Source: Bacillota bacterium
GTDB taxonomy: Bacteria > Bacillota > Clostridia > Peptostreptococcales > Anaerovoracaceae
Length of the DNA stretch: 64,000 nt
Assembly: GCA_021769295.1 (NCBI GenBank)
Contig: JAETTD010000009.1
Coordinates: 1 to 64,000 of the forward strand
Reading direction: 5' to 3'
The first letter of the stretch is position 1; every line of letters begins with the position of its first letter. A model generated the notes under the pieces. That model was given only the letters and a program-made list of their open reading frames with translations, did no database searches and had not been told where the DNA came from. Shown in pieces: positions 41,283-51,545 of this stretch. A program made the position numbers and the translations under genes.

Positions 41283-42617
41283 TTATATTTCTATCATCTG
41301 GAATTTCTTTTTACCTTTTTGAATCAGCAGTTTACCGTCTTCAAACATGTCTACGGTTACCTGCATCTTTTTGTCGGTTACTTTGGCTCCGCCGACCGTT
41401 AAACCACCTTGCTCAATGGTTCTGAAACCTTCACTGTTGCTTGGAACAAGACCAAGTTCCTTAATCAAGGTAACAACTCCGGTGCCTTCCCCTTCAAACC
41501 TTGCTCTGTCCATTTTTACGGTAGGAATATTTGCCATGTTTCCGCCGCCTGCAAAAGCAGCTCTCGCACCGTCGAGGGCTTTCTTGGCTTCTTCTTCGCC
41601 GTGAACCAGTTTGGTGACTTCGTAGGCCAGAATCTCTTTTGCCTTATTGATTTCTGAACCTTCGAGGGAAGAAAGCCTGTTTACTTCCTCCATAGGCAGG
41701 AAGGTGAGCATTCTCAGGCACTTGTTTACATCAGCATCGCCTACGTTTCTCCAGTACTGGAAGAACTCGTAAGGGCTTGTCTTTTCAGGGCTGAGCCAAA
41801 GGGCGCCTTTGGCGGTCTTTCCCATTTTCTTTCCTTCGGAATTGGTAAGCAGTGAGAAAGTCATTCCGTAAACTTCTTTACCCGTCTTCTTTCTGGTTAA
41901 ATCCACGCCGCCTATGATGTTTGACCACTGGTCGTTACCGCCGAACTGAATTTTAACATCAAAGTCACGAGCCATTACCATAAAGTCATAACTCTGCATG
42001 AGCATGTAGTTAAGCTCAAACATGGTCAGTCCGCCTTCACGTTCCATTCTCTGTTTAAAGCACTCTGCACGAAGCATGGTGTTTACATTGAACGCAGAGC
42101 CTATCTCCCTTATAAAATCAATATAATTAAGAGGTCTGAGCCAACGTGCATTGTTCACTGTAATGGCTTTTCCCGGCTCAGGTTTCTTATTCTCATGTCC
42201 CGGAACGAAAACGCCTTCGTTGCCGACATACTGCCATTCTTCGTCAAAATCCAAAAACTTGTCGAAAAGTTTTTTAAACTGAGCGCAGTTGTGCTCAATG
42301 GTTTCCACAGTCATAATCTGGCGCATATCGGTTCTTCCCGAAGGGTCGCCGACCATGCCTGTTCCTCCGCCGATTAAAACCACCGGAGTATGGCCGAACT
42401 TCTGCATGTACATCATTATGATTACCTGCATAAAATGTCCCACATGCAGGCAATCTGCCGTAGGGTCAAATCCTATATAAAATTTAACCTTTTCGTTTTG
42501 AAGAAGTTCACGCACTTTTTCTTCGTCTGTAGATTGTTCTATAAATCCTCTTTCCTTCAAAACGTCATACACGTTGTCGAACTTGCTGACGTCATCAGGT
42601 ATAAAATCAAAGTTCAT
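41283..42617 (-). CDS. tyrS: Tyrosyl-tRNA synthetase
   Basis: 444 residues. A class I synthetase with CLHVGHFMQ as the HIGH motif, the tyrosine-specific GFDPTAD and [13 protein letters not shown], and [13 protein letters not shown] as the KMSKS equivalent. A C-terminal S4 RNA-binding domain ([16 protein letters not shown]) is present. It charges tRNA-Tyr. No T-box leader precedes it; it lies 14 bp after upp and is probably read from the prfA promoter. AGGTGG precedes the ATG. Confidence 0.95.
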   Translation of the reverse strand: MNFDFIPDDVSKFDNVYDVLKERGFIEQSTDEEKVRELLQNEKVKFYIGFDPTADCLHVGHFMQVIIMMYMQKFGHTPVVLIGGGTGMVGDPSGRTDMRQIMTVETIEHNCAQFKKLFDKFLDFDEEWQYVGNEGVFVPGHENKKPEPGKAITVNNARWLRPLNYIDFIREIGSAFNVNTMLRAECFKQRMEREGGLTMFELNYMLMQSYDFMVMARDFDVKIQFGGNDQWSNIIGGVDLTRKKTGKEVYGMTFSLLTNSEGKKMGKTAKGALWLSPEKTSPYEFFQYWRNVGDADVNKCLRMLTFLPMEEVNRLSSLEGSEINKAKEILAYEVTKLVHGEEEAKKALDGARAAFAGGGNMANIPTVKMDRARFEGEGTGVVTLIKELGLVPSNSEGFRTIEQGGLTVGGAKVTDKKMQVTVDMFEDGKLLIQKGKKKFQMIEI

Positions 42618-42631
42618 AATCTGCCACCTCG

Positions 42632-43261
42632 TTATTTTGTTCCATACAGTCTGTCGCCTGCATCACCAAGACCCGGAACGATATAAGCGTTTTCATTGAG
42701 TTTCTCGTCTTTTGCTGCGATATAAATATCCACATCCGGATGAGCTTTCTGTAAAACTTCAATGCCCTCAGGTGCTGCGATAAGGCACATAAACACAATG
42801 TCACTGCCGCCTCTCTGCTTTATAAAATCTATTGCGGCAACTGCGCTTCCTCCTGTTGCGAGCATAGGGTCAACGACAAAGATTTTTCTCTTTTCGATGT
42901 CTACAGGCAGCTTGCAGTAATATTCAACAGGTTCATGAGTTTCAGGGTCTCTGTAAAGTCCCACATGTCCTACCTTTGCGTTAGGAACCAGTGCAAGCAT
43001 TCCGTCTACAAAACCAAGACCGGCTCTCAAAATAGGAACAATGGCAATGTCCTCTCCTGCCAGCATATTCATCTTTGTCTTGCAGATAGGAGTTTCGATT
43101 TCGACTTCTTCAAGGGCCAGATTTCTTGTAGCTTCAAAGCCCATAAGCATTGCTACTTCTTTTGCCAGTTCCCTGAACTCTTTTACCGTAGTGTCGGTTT
43201 TTCTCATCAATGCAGTCTTATGCTGAATTAACGGATGATCAAATACATATACTTTGCCCAT
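42632..43261 (-). CDS. upp: Uracil phosphoribosyltransferase
   Basis: 209 residues from the ATG at 43261, which follows AAGGAG; the typical start [15 protein letters not shown] confirms it. The PRPP loop [11 protein letters not shown] and the uracil-binding C-terminus ([15 protein letters not shown]) are present. It makes UMP from uracil and PRPP (pyrimidine salvage). Confidence 0.96.
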   Translation of the reverse strand: MGKVYVFDHPLIQHKTALMRKTDTTVKEFRELAKEVAMLMGFEATRNLALEEVEIETPICKTKMNMLAGEDIAIVPILRAGLGFVDGMLALVPNAKVGHVGLYRDPETHEPVEYYCKLPVDIEKRKIFVVDPMLATGGSAVAAIDFIKQRGGSDIVFMCLIAAPEGIEVLQKAHPDVDIYIAAKDEKLNENAYIVPGLGDAGDRLYGTK

Positions 43262-43286
43262 TTTTATTCTCCTTGTTATTTGATTT

Positions 43287-43718
43287 TTATAAGTTATCAA
43301 GCATATCGACTCTGCGCTTATGCCTGCCGCCTTCAAATTCCGTATCGAGCCATTCATCGACTATTTTAAAAGCCAGCTCCGGCTCGGTTATTCTTCCTCC
43401 AAGGGCAATCATGTTGGCATTATTATGCTGTTTTGCCAAGTGCGCCATTTCCACCGAAGTGCAAAGTCCGCAGCGTATCTTGTTTACCTTGTTTGCTGCT
43501 ATGGAAATCCCTATTCCGCTGCCGCAAACCACTATTCCCAGCTCCGCTGCACCCGATGCAACAGCTTCTGCACAGGCCTTTCCGTAAATCGGATAATCCA
43601 CTGACTCTTCGGAATCGGTTCCAAGGTTCATAACCGATATACCTCTTTTAATCAAGTGATCTGTAATCTGCTCTTTGAGTTTAAAACCGCCGTGGTCGCT
43701 TGCTATCGCAATGTTCAT
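43287..43718 (-). CDS. rpiB: Ribose-5-phosphate isomerase B
   Basis: 143 residues. The start [15 protein letters not shown] and [15 protein letters not shown], with the catalytic cysteine, are diagnostic of RpiB (LacAB family). It interconverts ribose 5-phosphate and ribulose 5-phosphate, feeding PRPP for the neighbouring upp product. It is in the operon between the Sua5 gene and upp. Confidence 0.95.
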   Translation of the reverse strand: MNIAIASDHGGFKLKEQITDHLIKRGISVMNLGTDSEESVDYPIYGKACAEAVASGAAELGIVVCGSGIGISIAANKVNKIRCGLCTSVEMAHLAKQHNNANMIALGGRITEPELAFKIVDEWLDTEFEGGRHKRRVDMLDNL

Positions 43719-43730
43719 AAGGTCACCTCT

Positions 43731-44759
43731 TCATTCTATTTCTCTTATATTATAGCCTGCCGATTTAAACATTCTGTTCATAACCGCAAAGCCAACTCCG
43801 TCCTCTTTAAGAGCTGCGGCAAGGATTACATCCACGCCTTTTTTGTCAAAGGCTCTGAGCTGCGCAAAGAAATCGTGTGCCGCTTCTTCGGGATTTTCAT
43901 TGTCATAAAGCAGTATTCCGACCGTCTGGCCGCACTCGACCCTGTTCATCTTTTCCTCGGCCATTGCCAGCCTTACCTTTTCAGGTTCTCCTTCGAATAT
44001 AATCATCTCCGCCTTAGGCGCATAGTGCTTATATTTCATGCCGGGGGATTTGGGTTTAAAGTTTTCGTCGGTTTCAAGCAGGCCTCCGTTATTATATATA
44101 TCGGGTCTTTGCAGAACAGCGGGGTCAATACCCACTTCCTTGCCCAGAACCTGAGAAAGCTGCTCTTTCGTAACGATTCCCGGTCTTAAAATCATCGGTG
44201 TTTCCGAGGTCATATCCACCACCGTGGACTCTATCCCCACTTTACACGGTTCGCCCTGTATAATGGCTTCTATTCTGCCATGCAAATCGTCGTCTACATG
44301 GGAAGCGGTGGTCGGGCTTGGATGTCCCGACAAGTTGGCGCTGGGGCCTGCAAGCGGAATACCTGCTTTGGCAATCAGGGCAAGGGTCGCTTCGTTGTCC
44401 GGCATTCTCACCGCTACGGTATCAAGTCCGCCTGTGGTAACTCTCGGCACTTCAGGCTTGGCAGGAACAACCATGGTAACGGGTCCCGGCCAAAATGCAT
44501 CCATGAGCTTTTTCATATCGCCGGTTACTTTATCCGTCAGTTCTATCAACTGGCTGCTGTCTGCAATATGAACAATCATGGGATTGTCGCTCGGTCTTCC
44601 CTTTGCTTTATACACTTTGCTTACGGCTTCGTCATTCATGGCATTGGCGCCAAGTCCGTAAACCGTTTCCGTGGGAAAGGCCACGAGACCGCCTTCAAGC
44701 AGTATCTGCGCTGCTTCCTTAATGTCTATTTCAGTTGTTCCTAAAATTCGTGTCTCCAT
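43731..44759 (-). CDS. ywlC: Threonylcarbamoyl-AMP synthase (Sua5 type)
   Basis: 342 residues, the two-domain Sua5 form: an N-terminal YrdC domain (FPTETVYGLGANA, KGRPSDNPMIVHI, GPSANLSGHPSPT) and a C-terminal Sua5 domain that begins with SPGMKYKHYAP. It makes threonylcarbamoyl-AMP for t6A37 on ANN-decoding tRNAs. It lies 11 bp after prfA, the common clostridial order. Confidence 0.94.
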   Translation of the reverse strand: METRILGTTEIDIKEAAQILLEGGLVAFPTETVYGLGANAMNDEAVSKVYKAKGRPSDNPMIVHIADSSQLIELTDKVTGDMKKLMDAFWPGPVTMVVPAKPEVPRVTTGGLDTVAVRMPDNEATLALIAKAGIPLAGPSANLSGHPSPTTASHVDDDLHGRIEAIIQGEPCKVGIESTVVDMTSETPMILRPGIVTKEQLSQVLGKEVGIDPAVLQRPDIYNNGGLLETDENFKPKSPGMKYKHYAPKAEMIIFEGEPEKVRLAMAEEKMNRVECGQTVGILLYDNENPEEAAHDFFAQLRAFDKKGVDVILAAALKEDGVGFAVMNRMFKSAGYNIREIE

Positions 44760-44770
44760 TTTAAATCTCT

Positions 44771-45832
44771 CTAAAAGTTCTTCATCTTTTCTGCCTGGTC
44801 GCTGGTGATAAGGCCGTCCACTATTTCATCAATTTCGCCGTCCAAAAATCCATCAAGCTTATAAATGGTCATTCCGATTCTGTGGTCGGTCACTCTTCCC
44901 TGAGGGAAGTTGTAGGTTCTGATTCTTTCGCTTCTGTCTCCCGAGCCTACCTGGCTTCGTCTTTCTGCCGAAATCTCATCGTTCTGCTCCTGCAATTTCA
45001 GGTCGTAGAGCCTTGAACGCAGAACTTTAAAAGCTTTTTCTTTGTTTTTTATCTGTGATTTTTCATCTTGGCATGTAACCACAAGACCTGACGGAAGATG
45101 TGTCAGTCTTACTGCGGAATCCGTGGTATTTACGCACTGTCCGCCGTTTCCCGATGAGCGGTAAACATCCACTCTTACGTCATTTGGATTGATTTCCACT
45201 TCTACGTCGTCAACTTCCGGCAGAACCGCAACGGTCGCCGCAGATGTATGGATTCTGCCCGAGCTTTCGGTTTCCGGCACTCTCTGTACACGGTGGGTTC
45301 CGCTTTCATATTTGAGCCTTGAATAAGCGCCCTTTCCTTTTATTAAAACGCTGGCTTCTTTTATTCCGCCTATTCCTGTATCGTTGCTGTCCATTATCTC
45401 GGCTTTCCAGCCTCGTCTCTCTGTGTAACGCAGATACATACGCAGCAAATCCTGCGCAAACAAGGCTGCCTCTTCGCCGCCTGTTCCCGCACGGACTTCC
45501 AGTATTACGTTTTTCTCATCGTTAGGGTCTTTTGGCAGGAGCAGAATCTTGAGTTCATCTTCCATTTCGGGCATTTTATCTTCAAGTTCGGAAAGCTCCA
45601 TTTTTGCCAGTTCCCTCAGTTCTTCGTCACCCGATTCGAGCATCTCCTTTGCCTCGGCAATGCCTTCCTTAGCTTTCTTATATTCTCTGTATTTATTTAC
45701 GATAGGCTCCATTTCTCCCATTTCCTTGATGTGTTTCTGCCAAAGAGGCTGATTGTTTATCACATCAGGGTCCGAAACTTTCATTGAAAGTTCCTCGTAT
45801 TTTTCCAATATAAAGTCTAACTTGTCGAACAT
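44771..45832 (-). CDS. prfA: Peptide chain release factor 1
   Basis: 353 residues. The catalytic GGQ is in [22 protein letters not shown], and the PCRF and RF-1 domains are complete. It recognises UAG and UAA. PrmC, encoded upstream, methylates the glutamine of GGQ. The gene has a promoter at about 46000 and a leader that contains an 81-bp hairpin element. Confidence 0.96.
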   Translation of the reverse strand: MFDKLDFILEKYEELSMKVSDPDVINNQPLWQKHIKEMGEMEPIVNKYREYKKAKEGIAEAKEMLESGDEELRELAKMELSELEDKMPEMEDELKILLLPKDPNDEKNVILEVRAGTGGEEAALFAQDLLRMYLRYTERRGWKAEIMDSNDTGIGGIKEASVLIKGKGAYSRLKYESGTHRVQRVPETESSGRIHTSAATVAVLPEVDDVEVEINPNDVRVDVYRSSGNGGQCVNTTDSAVRLTHLPSGLVVTCQDEKSQIKNKEKAFKVLRSRLYDLKLQEQNDEISAERRSQVGSGDRSERIRTYNFPQGRVTDHRIGMTIYKLDGFLDGEIDEIVDGLITSDQAEKMKNF

Positions 45833-45914
45833 TTGATTCTCCTTAAACTTAAATTTTATTTATATGTAAGTAATGTTACTGTTTTAATCTTATACGCCGC
45901 TGAGCTATTACTTT

Positions 45915-45995
45915 ATAAATTATTGCAAGAGATTTGCTCTTCCGAAGGGCAGCCATAAGCTCCGACGGAAATGCAAAGAACTTGCAATTATTTAT
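45915..45995. repeat. 81-bp terminal-inverted-repeat hairpin element (copy 2), in the prfA leader
   Basis: ATAAATTATTGCAAG (45915-45929) faces CTTGCAATTATTTAT (45981-45995), a 15-bp inverted repeat with one mismatch. The interior pairs further (TTTGC/GCAAA; TTCCG/CGGAA). The length and several interior blocks match the copy at 8231-8311, and the differing stem bases AAAAG/CTTTT versus GCAAG/CTTGC are compensatory. On the minus strand the element begins at the predicted transcription start of the prfA operon. Confidence 0.7.
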
Positions 45996-46021
45996 TATAC
46001 CACAAAGCTTATTTTTTGAAA
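45994..46021 (-). promoter_or_regulatory. Promoter of the prfA operon
   Basis: On the minus strand TTTCAA (46016-46021) and TATAAT (45994-45999) are 16 bases apart, with an extended TGG before the -10 box. Confidence 0.5.
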
Positions 46022-46054
46022 AGTGCATCACAGAATCGATATTTCTATGCGTTA

Positions 46055-46081
46055 TAAAAAAACCGGAATTATATTCCGGTT
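46055..46081 (-). terminator. Intrinsic terminator of rpmE
   Basis: AACCGGAAT pairs with ATTCCGGTT around a three-base loop, followed on the minus strand by a run of T. Confidence 0.85.
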
Positions 46082-46094
46082 TAAGGGTTGATTA

Positions 46095-46295
46095 TTAGTC
46101 AATGTTGTACTTGTTCTTGAATTTTTCAACACGGCCGCCTCTGTTTACGAATTTCTGCTGACCTGTGAAGAACGGATGACATGCTGAGCATACGTCAAGT
46201 CTTAATTCTTCTTTTGTTGATTTTGTAACAAAAGTGTTACCACATGCGCAAGTTACTTTACATTCCTTATAATCAGGATGGATTCCTTCCTTCAT
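46095..46295 (-). CDS. rpmE: 50S ribosomal protein L31
   Basis: 66 residues from the ATG at 46295, which follows AAAGAGGT; the typical start [11 protein letters not shown] supports it. CACGNTF and [14 protein letters not shown] give the four cysteines of the zinc-binding (type A) form. It lies between prmC and prfA. A zinc-free paralogue is not in the window. Confidence 0.95.
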   Translation of the reverse strand: MKEGIHPDYKECKVTCACGNTFVTKSTKEELRLDVCSACHPFFTGQQKFVNRGGRVEKFKNKYNID

Positions 46296-46391
46296 GTTCT
46301 GACCTCTTTCCTGTCGATTCTGCTCGACATATTTTTTGCTACATATCATCGCAGCCCCTATACTATATCACAGGGCTTTGGAGAAATCAAG

Positions 46392-47297
46392 CTATTTTTT
46401 GCCCTTAAGCTTTGCAATTACTATTCTATCCTTGCCTGCCAAGTCTTTCAAACACATTATATTGCAGAATTTCTCAGTTTCTTCTAACAGCGAGGTAACT
46501 GCTTCATTCTGGTTGTAGCCTATCTCCAACATTAAAACTCCGTTTTTATGCAGATGCGCAGGCGCATCCTCTGCAATTCTGCGATAAAAGTCCAGTCCGT
46601 CCATACCTCCGTCAAGAGCCATTATCGGCTCGTGGTCCTTTACCTCCCTTTGAAGAGTAGGTATCACTTCCCTCTCGATATACGGCGGATTGGAAATGAT
46701 AAAATCGAACTTTTTCTTGCTCAGCTTGCCGCAGAAGGCATCAAACAAATCGCTTTTCTCAAACTTAACCGACTTGCAGCCGTTATCCAATCCGTTCTGC
46801 TTTGCGGTTTTTACGGCTTCTTCGCTTATGTCGGAGCAGGTAACCTTGACTTTGCCGCAAAGCTTGGCTATGGACACTCCTATGGCTCCGCTTCCGCAGC
46901 ACAAGTCAAGAACCTCTTTAAAATCAGAGGCTTTTGCATATTCTTCGCCCCTCAAAGTGCCCTTTGTCAGCAGTTCAACGGCGTCTTCCACCATGGTTTC
47001 GGTGTCTTGGCGCGGTATCAGTACCGACGGATTTACATTAAAAGAAAATCCCATAAATTCCTGTGTTCCGGTTATGTATTGAAGCGGCTCTCCTGCCGCA
47101 CGTCTTTCTATCAGTTTGAAATATGCTTCGCATTGATTATCCTGAAGCACATCCTGCCAATGCATCATAAGCCCTACGGAATCAAGTTTATCCAAGAAAC
47201 AATACAATTCCTTTGCGTCTCTCTCATAGTCCCCAATACCTGCGTCCTGGAGCTGTCTTATGCCTATTTTAATCAATTCTTTCAGTGGTAAACTCAT
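46392..47297 (-). CDS. prmC: Release factor glutamine N5-methyltransferase
   Basis: 301 residues with an N-terminal helical domain, the SAM motif VLDLCCGSGAIGVSIA and the substrate-glutamine motif SNPPYIER. It methylates the GGQ glutamine of release factors; its target prfA is two genes downstream. The start overlaps the end of the DUF1385 gene by 29 bp. Confidence 0.95.
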   Translation of the reverse strand: MSLPLKELIKIGIRQLQDAGIGDYERDAKELYCFLDKLDSVGLMMHWQDVLQDNQCEAYFKLIERRAAGEPLQYITGTQEFMGFSFNVNPSVLIPRQDTETMVEDAVELLTKGTLRGEEYAKASDFKEVLDLCCGSGAIGVSIAKLCGKVKVTCSDISEEAVKTAKQNGLDNGCKSVKFEKSDLFDAFCGKLSKKKFDFIISNPPYIEREVIPTLQREVKDHEPIMALDGGMDGLDFYRRIAEDAPAHLHKNGVLMLEIGYNQNEAVTSLLEETEKFCNIMCLKDLAGKDRIVIAKLKGKK

Positions 47298-48297
47298 CGC
47301 TTTCCTTTTCCTCTTTCAGAGGATTACCTTCCAAATCACAAAGTCCTTCAAAATATGGCGTTTCGTTTCCCGGCAGAACCGCCTTCATTGCCGCTATAGC
47401 AACCTCGAGCTGCCTATCGCTTGGCTCGTTGGTAGTAAGTTTTTGCAGGTAAATTCCCGGCATACTCAAAATCTTAACTATCCAGTTATCGCTTCTTCCT
47501 GCCCACTTGAGCAGCTCATAGGACAGGCCTGCAATCAGAGGAAGCACCAGTATTCTGGTCAAGATTCTCATCCACACGTTGGGCCACCCCATTAAGGCAT
47601 GCGCCAGCACCGCAATCACCATTACGAACATCAAAAAGCTGGTTCCGCATCTCGGATGCAGGGTGTAGAATTGCTGGGCGTTGCTTGGGGTAAGCTCAAG
47701 TCCGTTTTCAAAACAATGTATGGTCTTGTGCTCTGCGCCGTGATACTGAAAGACGGTCTTGATGTCCTGCATTTTTGCGATGAGGGCGATATATGCGATA
47801 AATATCAAAAGCCTTACGACTCCCTCAGCTAAATTTAAAAGGAGAATATTTTCGGTAAGCTTTGAAAGCAGCCCTACCGCCACAGTCGGAAGCAGCATAA
47901 AAATTCCCACGGACAGGGCTATGGCAATTACCACGGAAAGCATCATCAATATCTTCCACGCCTTTTCCTTGCCAAGTTTTTCTTCGACCCAGACGTCAAA
48001 TTTGTCTTTTTCGTATTCCTCGGGATAATGTTCTTCCAGCACGTCAGCAGAATACATCAATACCTTTGTTCCCTGCACCATTGAACTCACAAAATTTACC
48101 ACGCCTCTTATCAGAGGAATTTTGCCCCATTTGCTCATCTTTGGTGTGGGCTGGGTTTTCATATGGATGCTGCCGTCAGGAAGGCGCACCGCAATGGCGG
48201 TCTTTTCGGGGCCCCTCATCATAATGCCTTCCATTATTGCCTGTCCGCCTATGGAAGTGGGACATGCGTTTTTCAAAAAAATCTTTTTTAAATCCAT
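47269..48297 (-). CDS. DUF1385 membrane protein
   Basis: 342 residues. The start SIGGQAIMEGIMMRGPEKTAIAVRLPDG and the later YHGAEHKTIHCFE are signatures of DUF1385 (YqhQ-like), a membrane protein of unknown function with about five helices in the middle and C-terminal part. The histidines of GAEHKTIH may bind a metal. It regularly lies between rho and prmC in Clostridia, as it does here. Confidence 0.93.
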   Translation of the reverse strand: MDLKKIFLKNACPTSIGGQAIMEGIMMRGPEKTAIAVRLPDGSIHMKTQPTPKMSKWGKIPLIRGVVNFVSSMVQGTKVLMYSADVLEEHYPEEYEKDKFDVWVEEKLGKEKAWKILMMLSVVIAIALSVGIFMLLPTVAVGLLSKLTENILLLNLAEGVVRLLIFIAYIALIAKMQDIKTVFQYHGAEHKTIHCFENGLELTPSNAQQFYTLHPRCGTSFLMFVMVIAVLAHALMGWPNVWMRILTRILVLPLIAGLSYELLKWAGRSDNWIVKILSMPGIYLQKLTTNEPSDRQLEVAIAAMKAVLPGNETPYFEGLCDLEGNPLKEEKESDEFTTERID

Positions 48298-48318
48298 TTT
48301 TTCCCTTTATCTTGAGTA

Positions 48319-49521
48319 TCAGTCATCTAACATTATCTTTTTAATTACCTGAATAAAATCCCTGTTGTTTCTGGTGTGAGCCAGATTTTCTATGATAGTT
48401 TCCGTAACTTCCTGCGGATTGCTGTTTGACAAAGCTCTTCTCATGGTCCAGATTGCCTCGAGCTCTTCCTGATCCATGAGCAGGTCTTCACGGCGTGTGC
48501 CCGATTTATTTAAGCTTATGGCAGGGAAGATTCTCTTTTCCGACAGCTTGCGGTCAAGGTGAAGTTCCATGTTGCCGGTTCCCTTAAATTCTTCGAATAT
48601 TACATCATCCATACGGCTTCCGGTTTCCACAAGAGCTGTGGCCAAAATTGTTATGGAGCCGCCCTCTTCCATTTTACGGGCTGCACCGAAGAATTTTTTA
48701 GGCTTGTGAAGAGCTCCCGGGTCAAGTCCTCCGGAAAGAGTTCTTCCCGATGCGGGAACCACCATGTTATAGGCTCTCGCCAGCCTGGTGATGCTGTCGA
48801 GCAATATTACCACATCTTTTCCGTGCTCAACCAGCCTCTGTGCTCTTGCCAGCACCATTTCGGCAACTTTAACGTGGTGCTGCGGAAGTTCGTCAAAGGT
48901 GGAATAGATTACCTCTCCGCTTTTAAGTGAGCGTTTCATGTCAGTGACTTCTTCAGGACGCTCATCCACTAACAACACTATCAGCTCAATTTCGGGGTTG
49001 CTCGCTTCAATGGCATTGGCGATGCTCTTTAAAAGAACGGTTTTGCCCGCCTTAGGCGGAGCCACAATCAAGCCTCTCTGGCCTTTACCGATCGGAGCTA
49101 CTATATCTATAAGGCGCATAGAAAGCTCTTTGCTGCCGTTTTCGAGCCGCAGGCGCTGGTAAGGGAATACCGGCGTCAGGGAGTCAAAATCAGGTCTCCT
49201 TATGGCGGCTCCCGGCTCGTCGCCGTTTACCGTAAGCACATAAAGCAGCGCTCCGAACCGCTCGCCTTCTTTGGGAAGTCTTGTTATTCCCTTTATCTTA
49301 TCTCCTGTTTTTAAGTTAAATCTTCTTATCTGCGTAGGCGATACATATATATCCTTTTCGCTGGTCAAAAAATTTGAAAACCTTAAAAATCCGAAGTTGT
49401 TTTCCTCCTGAATCTCTAAGATTCCTTCGACTTCGGGTCTTGGTTCGTCATGCTTTCTTTCTTCTTTTGCCGTGTTTTTTTCTTCTGTTATATTTTCAGA
49501 CTCTAAAATTTTTTCGTCCAT
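48319..49521 (-). CDS. rho: Transcription termination factor Rho
   Basis: 400 residues. An N-terminal cold-shock-like RNA-binding domain ([17 protein letters not shown]) is followed by the RecA-type ATPase with Walker [31 protein letters not shown] and the Q-loop. It has a short charged N-terminal extension. Rho unwinds RNA to end transcription. The likely promoter overlaps a palindrome at 49600-49619. Confidence 0.96.
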   Translation of the reverse strand: MDEKILESENITEEKNTAKEERKHDEPRPEVEGILEIQEENNFGFLRFSNFLTSEKDIYVSPTQIRRFNLKTGDKIKGITRLPKEGERFGALLYVLTVNGDEPGAAIRRPDFDSLTPVFPYQRLRLENGSKELSMRLIDIVAPIGKGQRGLIVAPPKAGKTVLLKSIANAIEASNPEIELIVLLVDERPEEVTDMKRSLKSGEVIYSTFDELPQHHVKVAEMVLARAQRLVEHGKDVVILLDSITRLARAYNMVVPASGRTLSGGLDPGALHKPKKFFGAARKMEEGGSITILATALVETGSRMDDVIFEEFKGTGNMELHLDRKLSEKRIFPAISLNKSGTRREDLLMDQEELEAIWTMRRALSNSNPQEVTETIIENLAHTRNNRDFIQVIKKIMLDD

Positions 49522-49599
49522 TATAATACCTTCTGCAAGCCAAAAGAGGGGTCTTGCACCTTTCTCAGAAATTTTAAGAATTGCTGCGTTTCAGACTTT

Positions 49600-49619
49600 A
49601 TATCATGTATCTATGATAT
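49600..49619. promoter_or_regulatory. Inverted repeat in the rho promoter region
   Basis: ATATCAT and ATGATAT flank six bases; on the minus strand the right part yields an extended -10-like TGATATAAA. It lies about 80 bp upstream of rho and could be an operator or part of the promoter. Confidence 0.35.
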
Positions 49620-49637
49620 ACTTACATGCCAAAAAAA

Positions 49638-50504
49638 TCAAGGTAAATAATCCTTGGCAAAGCTTATAAACTTTTTGAGAGCAGGAGATTTATTTTCCAT
49701 TTTAGGAACTGCAATCCCTATATCTATCTTTTTCGCAGGTTCAAGAGGCAAAGCGACCACTTCTTCCTCTTTCCACATCTGAGCAAATACCTGATTTACC
49801 AACGTGATTCCCAGCCCTGACCGTACCATATAATAGGCAGCAAAAGTGTCTGTAGTCGAATACTTTGCTCTGACTTTAATATTATTCTCTTTAAGAAAAA
49901 TAGAATTATCCGTTTCTTTGTCGGGATACATTTCTATAAAAGGCTCATTTTCCAGCGCTTTGAGAGGCATATACCCTTGCTTGACATAAGGGTTGTCTTT
50001 TGGTACCCATACCAACAGGTCGTCTTTCTTGATAGGTATCCAGTCAAAAGAGCCTTTACGCTTGCTGACTATGCAAAAATCAATTTTACCTTCTTCAACC
50101 ATATGGATAAGTTCAGAGCTTGTGCCCTCTGATATGCTTATGGTTATATTGGGATATGCTTTGCAAAACTGAGATATTATGCTTGTCAGCCACTTGTAAT
50201 ATTCGGTATAGGAGCTGCCTACCGAAACATGTCCGCTTTCCATGCCATGTATCTCGGATATCTGCTCACGACACCGCTTCTCTGCACTTACTATCTGTCT
50301 TATGACGGGAAGCAGCCTCTCGCATTCTTCTGTAGGTATAGCTCCGTTTCTGCTGCGATTAAGAAGGGCAAATCCAACCTCTTCTTCAAGCGAGGTCATC
50401 ATCCTGCTGATTCCCGAAGGAGTGTATCCGAGAGCCTCCCCTGCCGCAGAAAGGCTGCCTTTTTCTATGGCGCAAAGAAGCGCTTTATATTTTTCCGTAT
50501 CCAT
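49638..50504 (-). CDS. LysR-type transcriptional regulator
   Basis: 288 residues from the ATG at 50504, which follows AAAGAGGAAAG. The winged helix (YKALLCAIEKGSLSAAGEALGYTPSGISRMMTSLEEEVGFALLNR) is clear. It is divergent from the DMT-transporter gene at 50615 and probably controls it. The effector is unknown. Confidence 0.88.
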   Translation of the reverse strand: MDTEKYKALLCAIEKGSLSAAGEALGYTPSGISRMMTSLEEEVGFALLNRSRNGAIPTEECERLLPVIRQIVSAEKRCREQISEIHGMESGHVSVGSSYTEYYKWLTSIISQFCKAYPNITISISEGTSSELIHMVEEGKIDFCIVSKRKGSFDWIPIKKDDLLVWVPKDNPYVKQGYMPLKALENEPFIEMYPDKETDNSIFLKENNIKVRAKYSTTDTFAAYYMVRSGLGITLVNQVFAQMWKEEEVVALPLEPAKKIDIGIAVPKMENKSPALKKFISFAKDYLP

Positions 50505-50556
50505 ATCTTTCCTCTTTATTTGACTTTTTATCAAATATATTTTGATTTATTATCAC

Positions 50557-50585
50557 TTTACTCAAAGATACAACCCTCGTATACT
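50557..50585 (+). promoter_or_regulatory. Promoter of the DMT transporter gene at 50615
   Basis: TTTACT (50557-50562) and TATACT (50580-50585) are separated by 17 bases. Confidence 0.6.
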
Positions 50586-50614
50586 ATTGTCAAGAAAATA
50601 TTGAGGTTGGAGCA

Positions 50615-51469
50615 ATGTCACGGAAAAACGCTGAAATATTACTTGCATCACTTATACTTGCCCGCAGCGCTTCCTTTCTTTTTAATAAAATATTACTGGG
50701 AACCATGAGTCCCTTTACGCTAATGGGCATAAGGTTCCTGATTGCGGGAGCCATACTCATTGTAATCTTCCGGAAGAAACTCAAGGGCATAACACGTGCT
50801 ACTTTTTTCAAAGGGGTTCTAATGGGTTTTTGCTTTTTCATCCTTATGGCATCGGAACTGTTCGGCCTTCAAACTGTGGCCTCGTCTTCGGCTGCACTGC
50901 TTGAAAACACCTCAATCGTCTTTGTTCCGATTTTTGAAAGTATAATAAGAAAGTCAAAGCCTTCTAAAATAACGCTGCTGAGCACCGGCATCACCTTTGT
51001 CGGCGTCATCCTTCTAAATATTACCGGCAGCGGCTTTAATTTCGGCATAGGAGAATTTTTCTGCCTGACAGCGGCCGTTATCTACGCCGGCTGTCTCATA
51101 TTAACAGACCGGCTGTCAAAAAAGGACGACCCTCTGGTACTGGGAACCTTGCAGGTTACCTTTATGGGTGTATTCGGCATGATTGCGGCTTTTATATTTG
51201 AAACGCCTGCCCTCCCCCAATCCTGCGCAGAGTGGGGCGCAATCCTTTTTCTGGCGGTGGTTTGCAGCAGCTTCGGTTTTGCTTTGCAGCCTGCGGCACA
51301 AAAATACACCACTTCCGAAAACACAGCGGTGCTATGCGCCCTAAACCCGATGGGAGCAGCTATTCTCGGCATGGTGTTTCTGCATGAGCGGCTCGGCGCT
51401 TACGGCTTAATAGGCGCCGCTTTGGTGCTGGCCGGAATCATCATTCAAAATCATAAACAACCTGTATAA
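50615..51469 (+). CDS. EamA/DMT-family transporter
   Basis: 284 residues with ten hydrophobic helices in two EamA repeats. It is a second DMT protein of the window, only distantly similar to the one at 36940. Family members move amino acids, nucleotides or drugs; the substrate is unknown. It is divergent from a LysR regulator and ends at a strong terminator. Confidence 0.87.
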   Translation: MSRKNAEILLASLILARSASFLFNKILLGTMSPFTLMGIRFLIAGAILIVIFRKKLKGITRATFFKGVLMGFCFFILMASELFGLQTVASSSAALLENTSIVFVPIFESIIRKSKPSKITLLSTGITFVGVILLNITGSGFNFGIGEFFCLTAAVIYAGCLILTDRLSKKDDPLVLGTLQVTFMGVFGMIAAFIFETPALPQSCAEWGAILFLAVVCSSFGFALQPAAQKYTTSENTAVLCALNPMGAAILGMVFLHERLGAYGLIGAALVLAGIIIQNHKQPV

Positions 51470-51498
51470 ATCATAAGATTCTCAGGTTTTCACTCTAA

Positions 51499-51525
51499 AA
51501 AAGGAGCTGCCGGGCAGCTCCTTTT
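51499..51525. terminator. Bidirectional terminator after the DMT gene
   Basis: AAAAGGAGCTGC pairs with GCAGCTCCTTTT around a three-base loop with A- and T-runs. It also ends the agmatinase - binding-protein transcript from the other side. Confidence 0.87.
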
Positions 51526-51545
51526 TGCTTGTCTTTTATTATATA

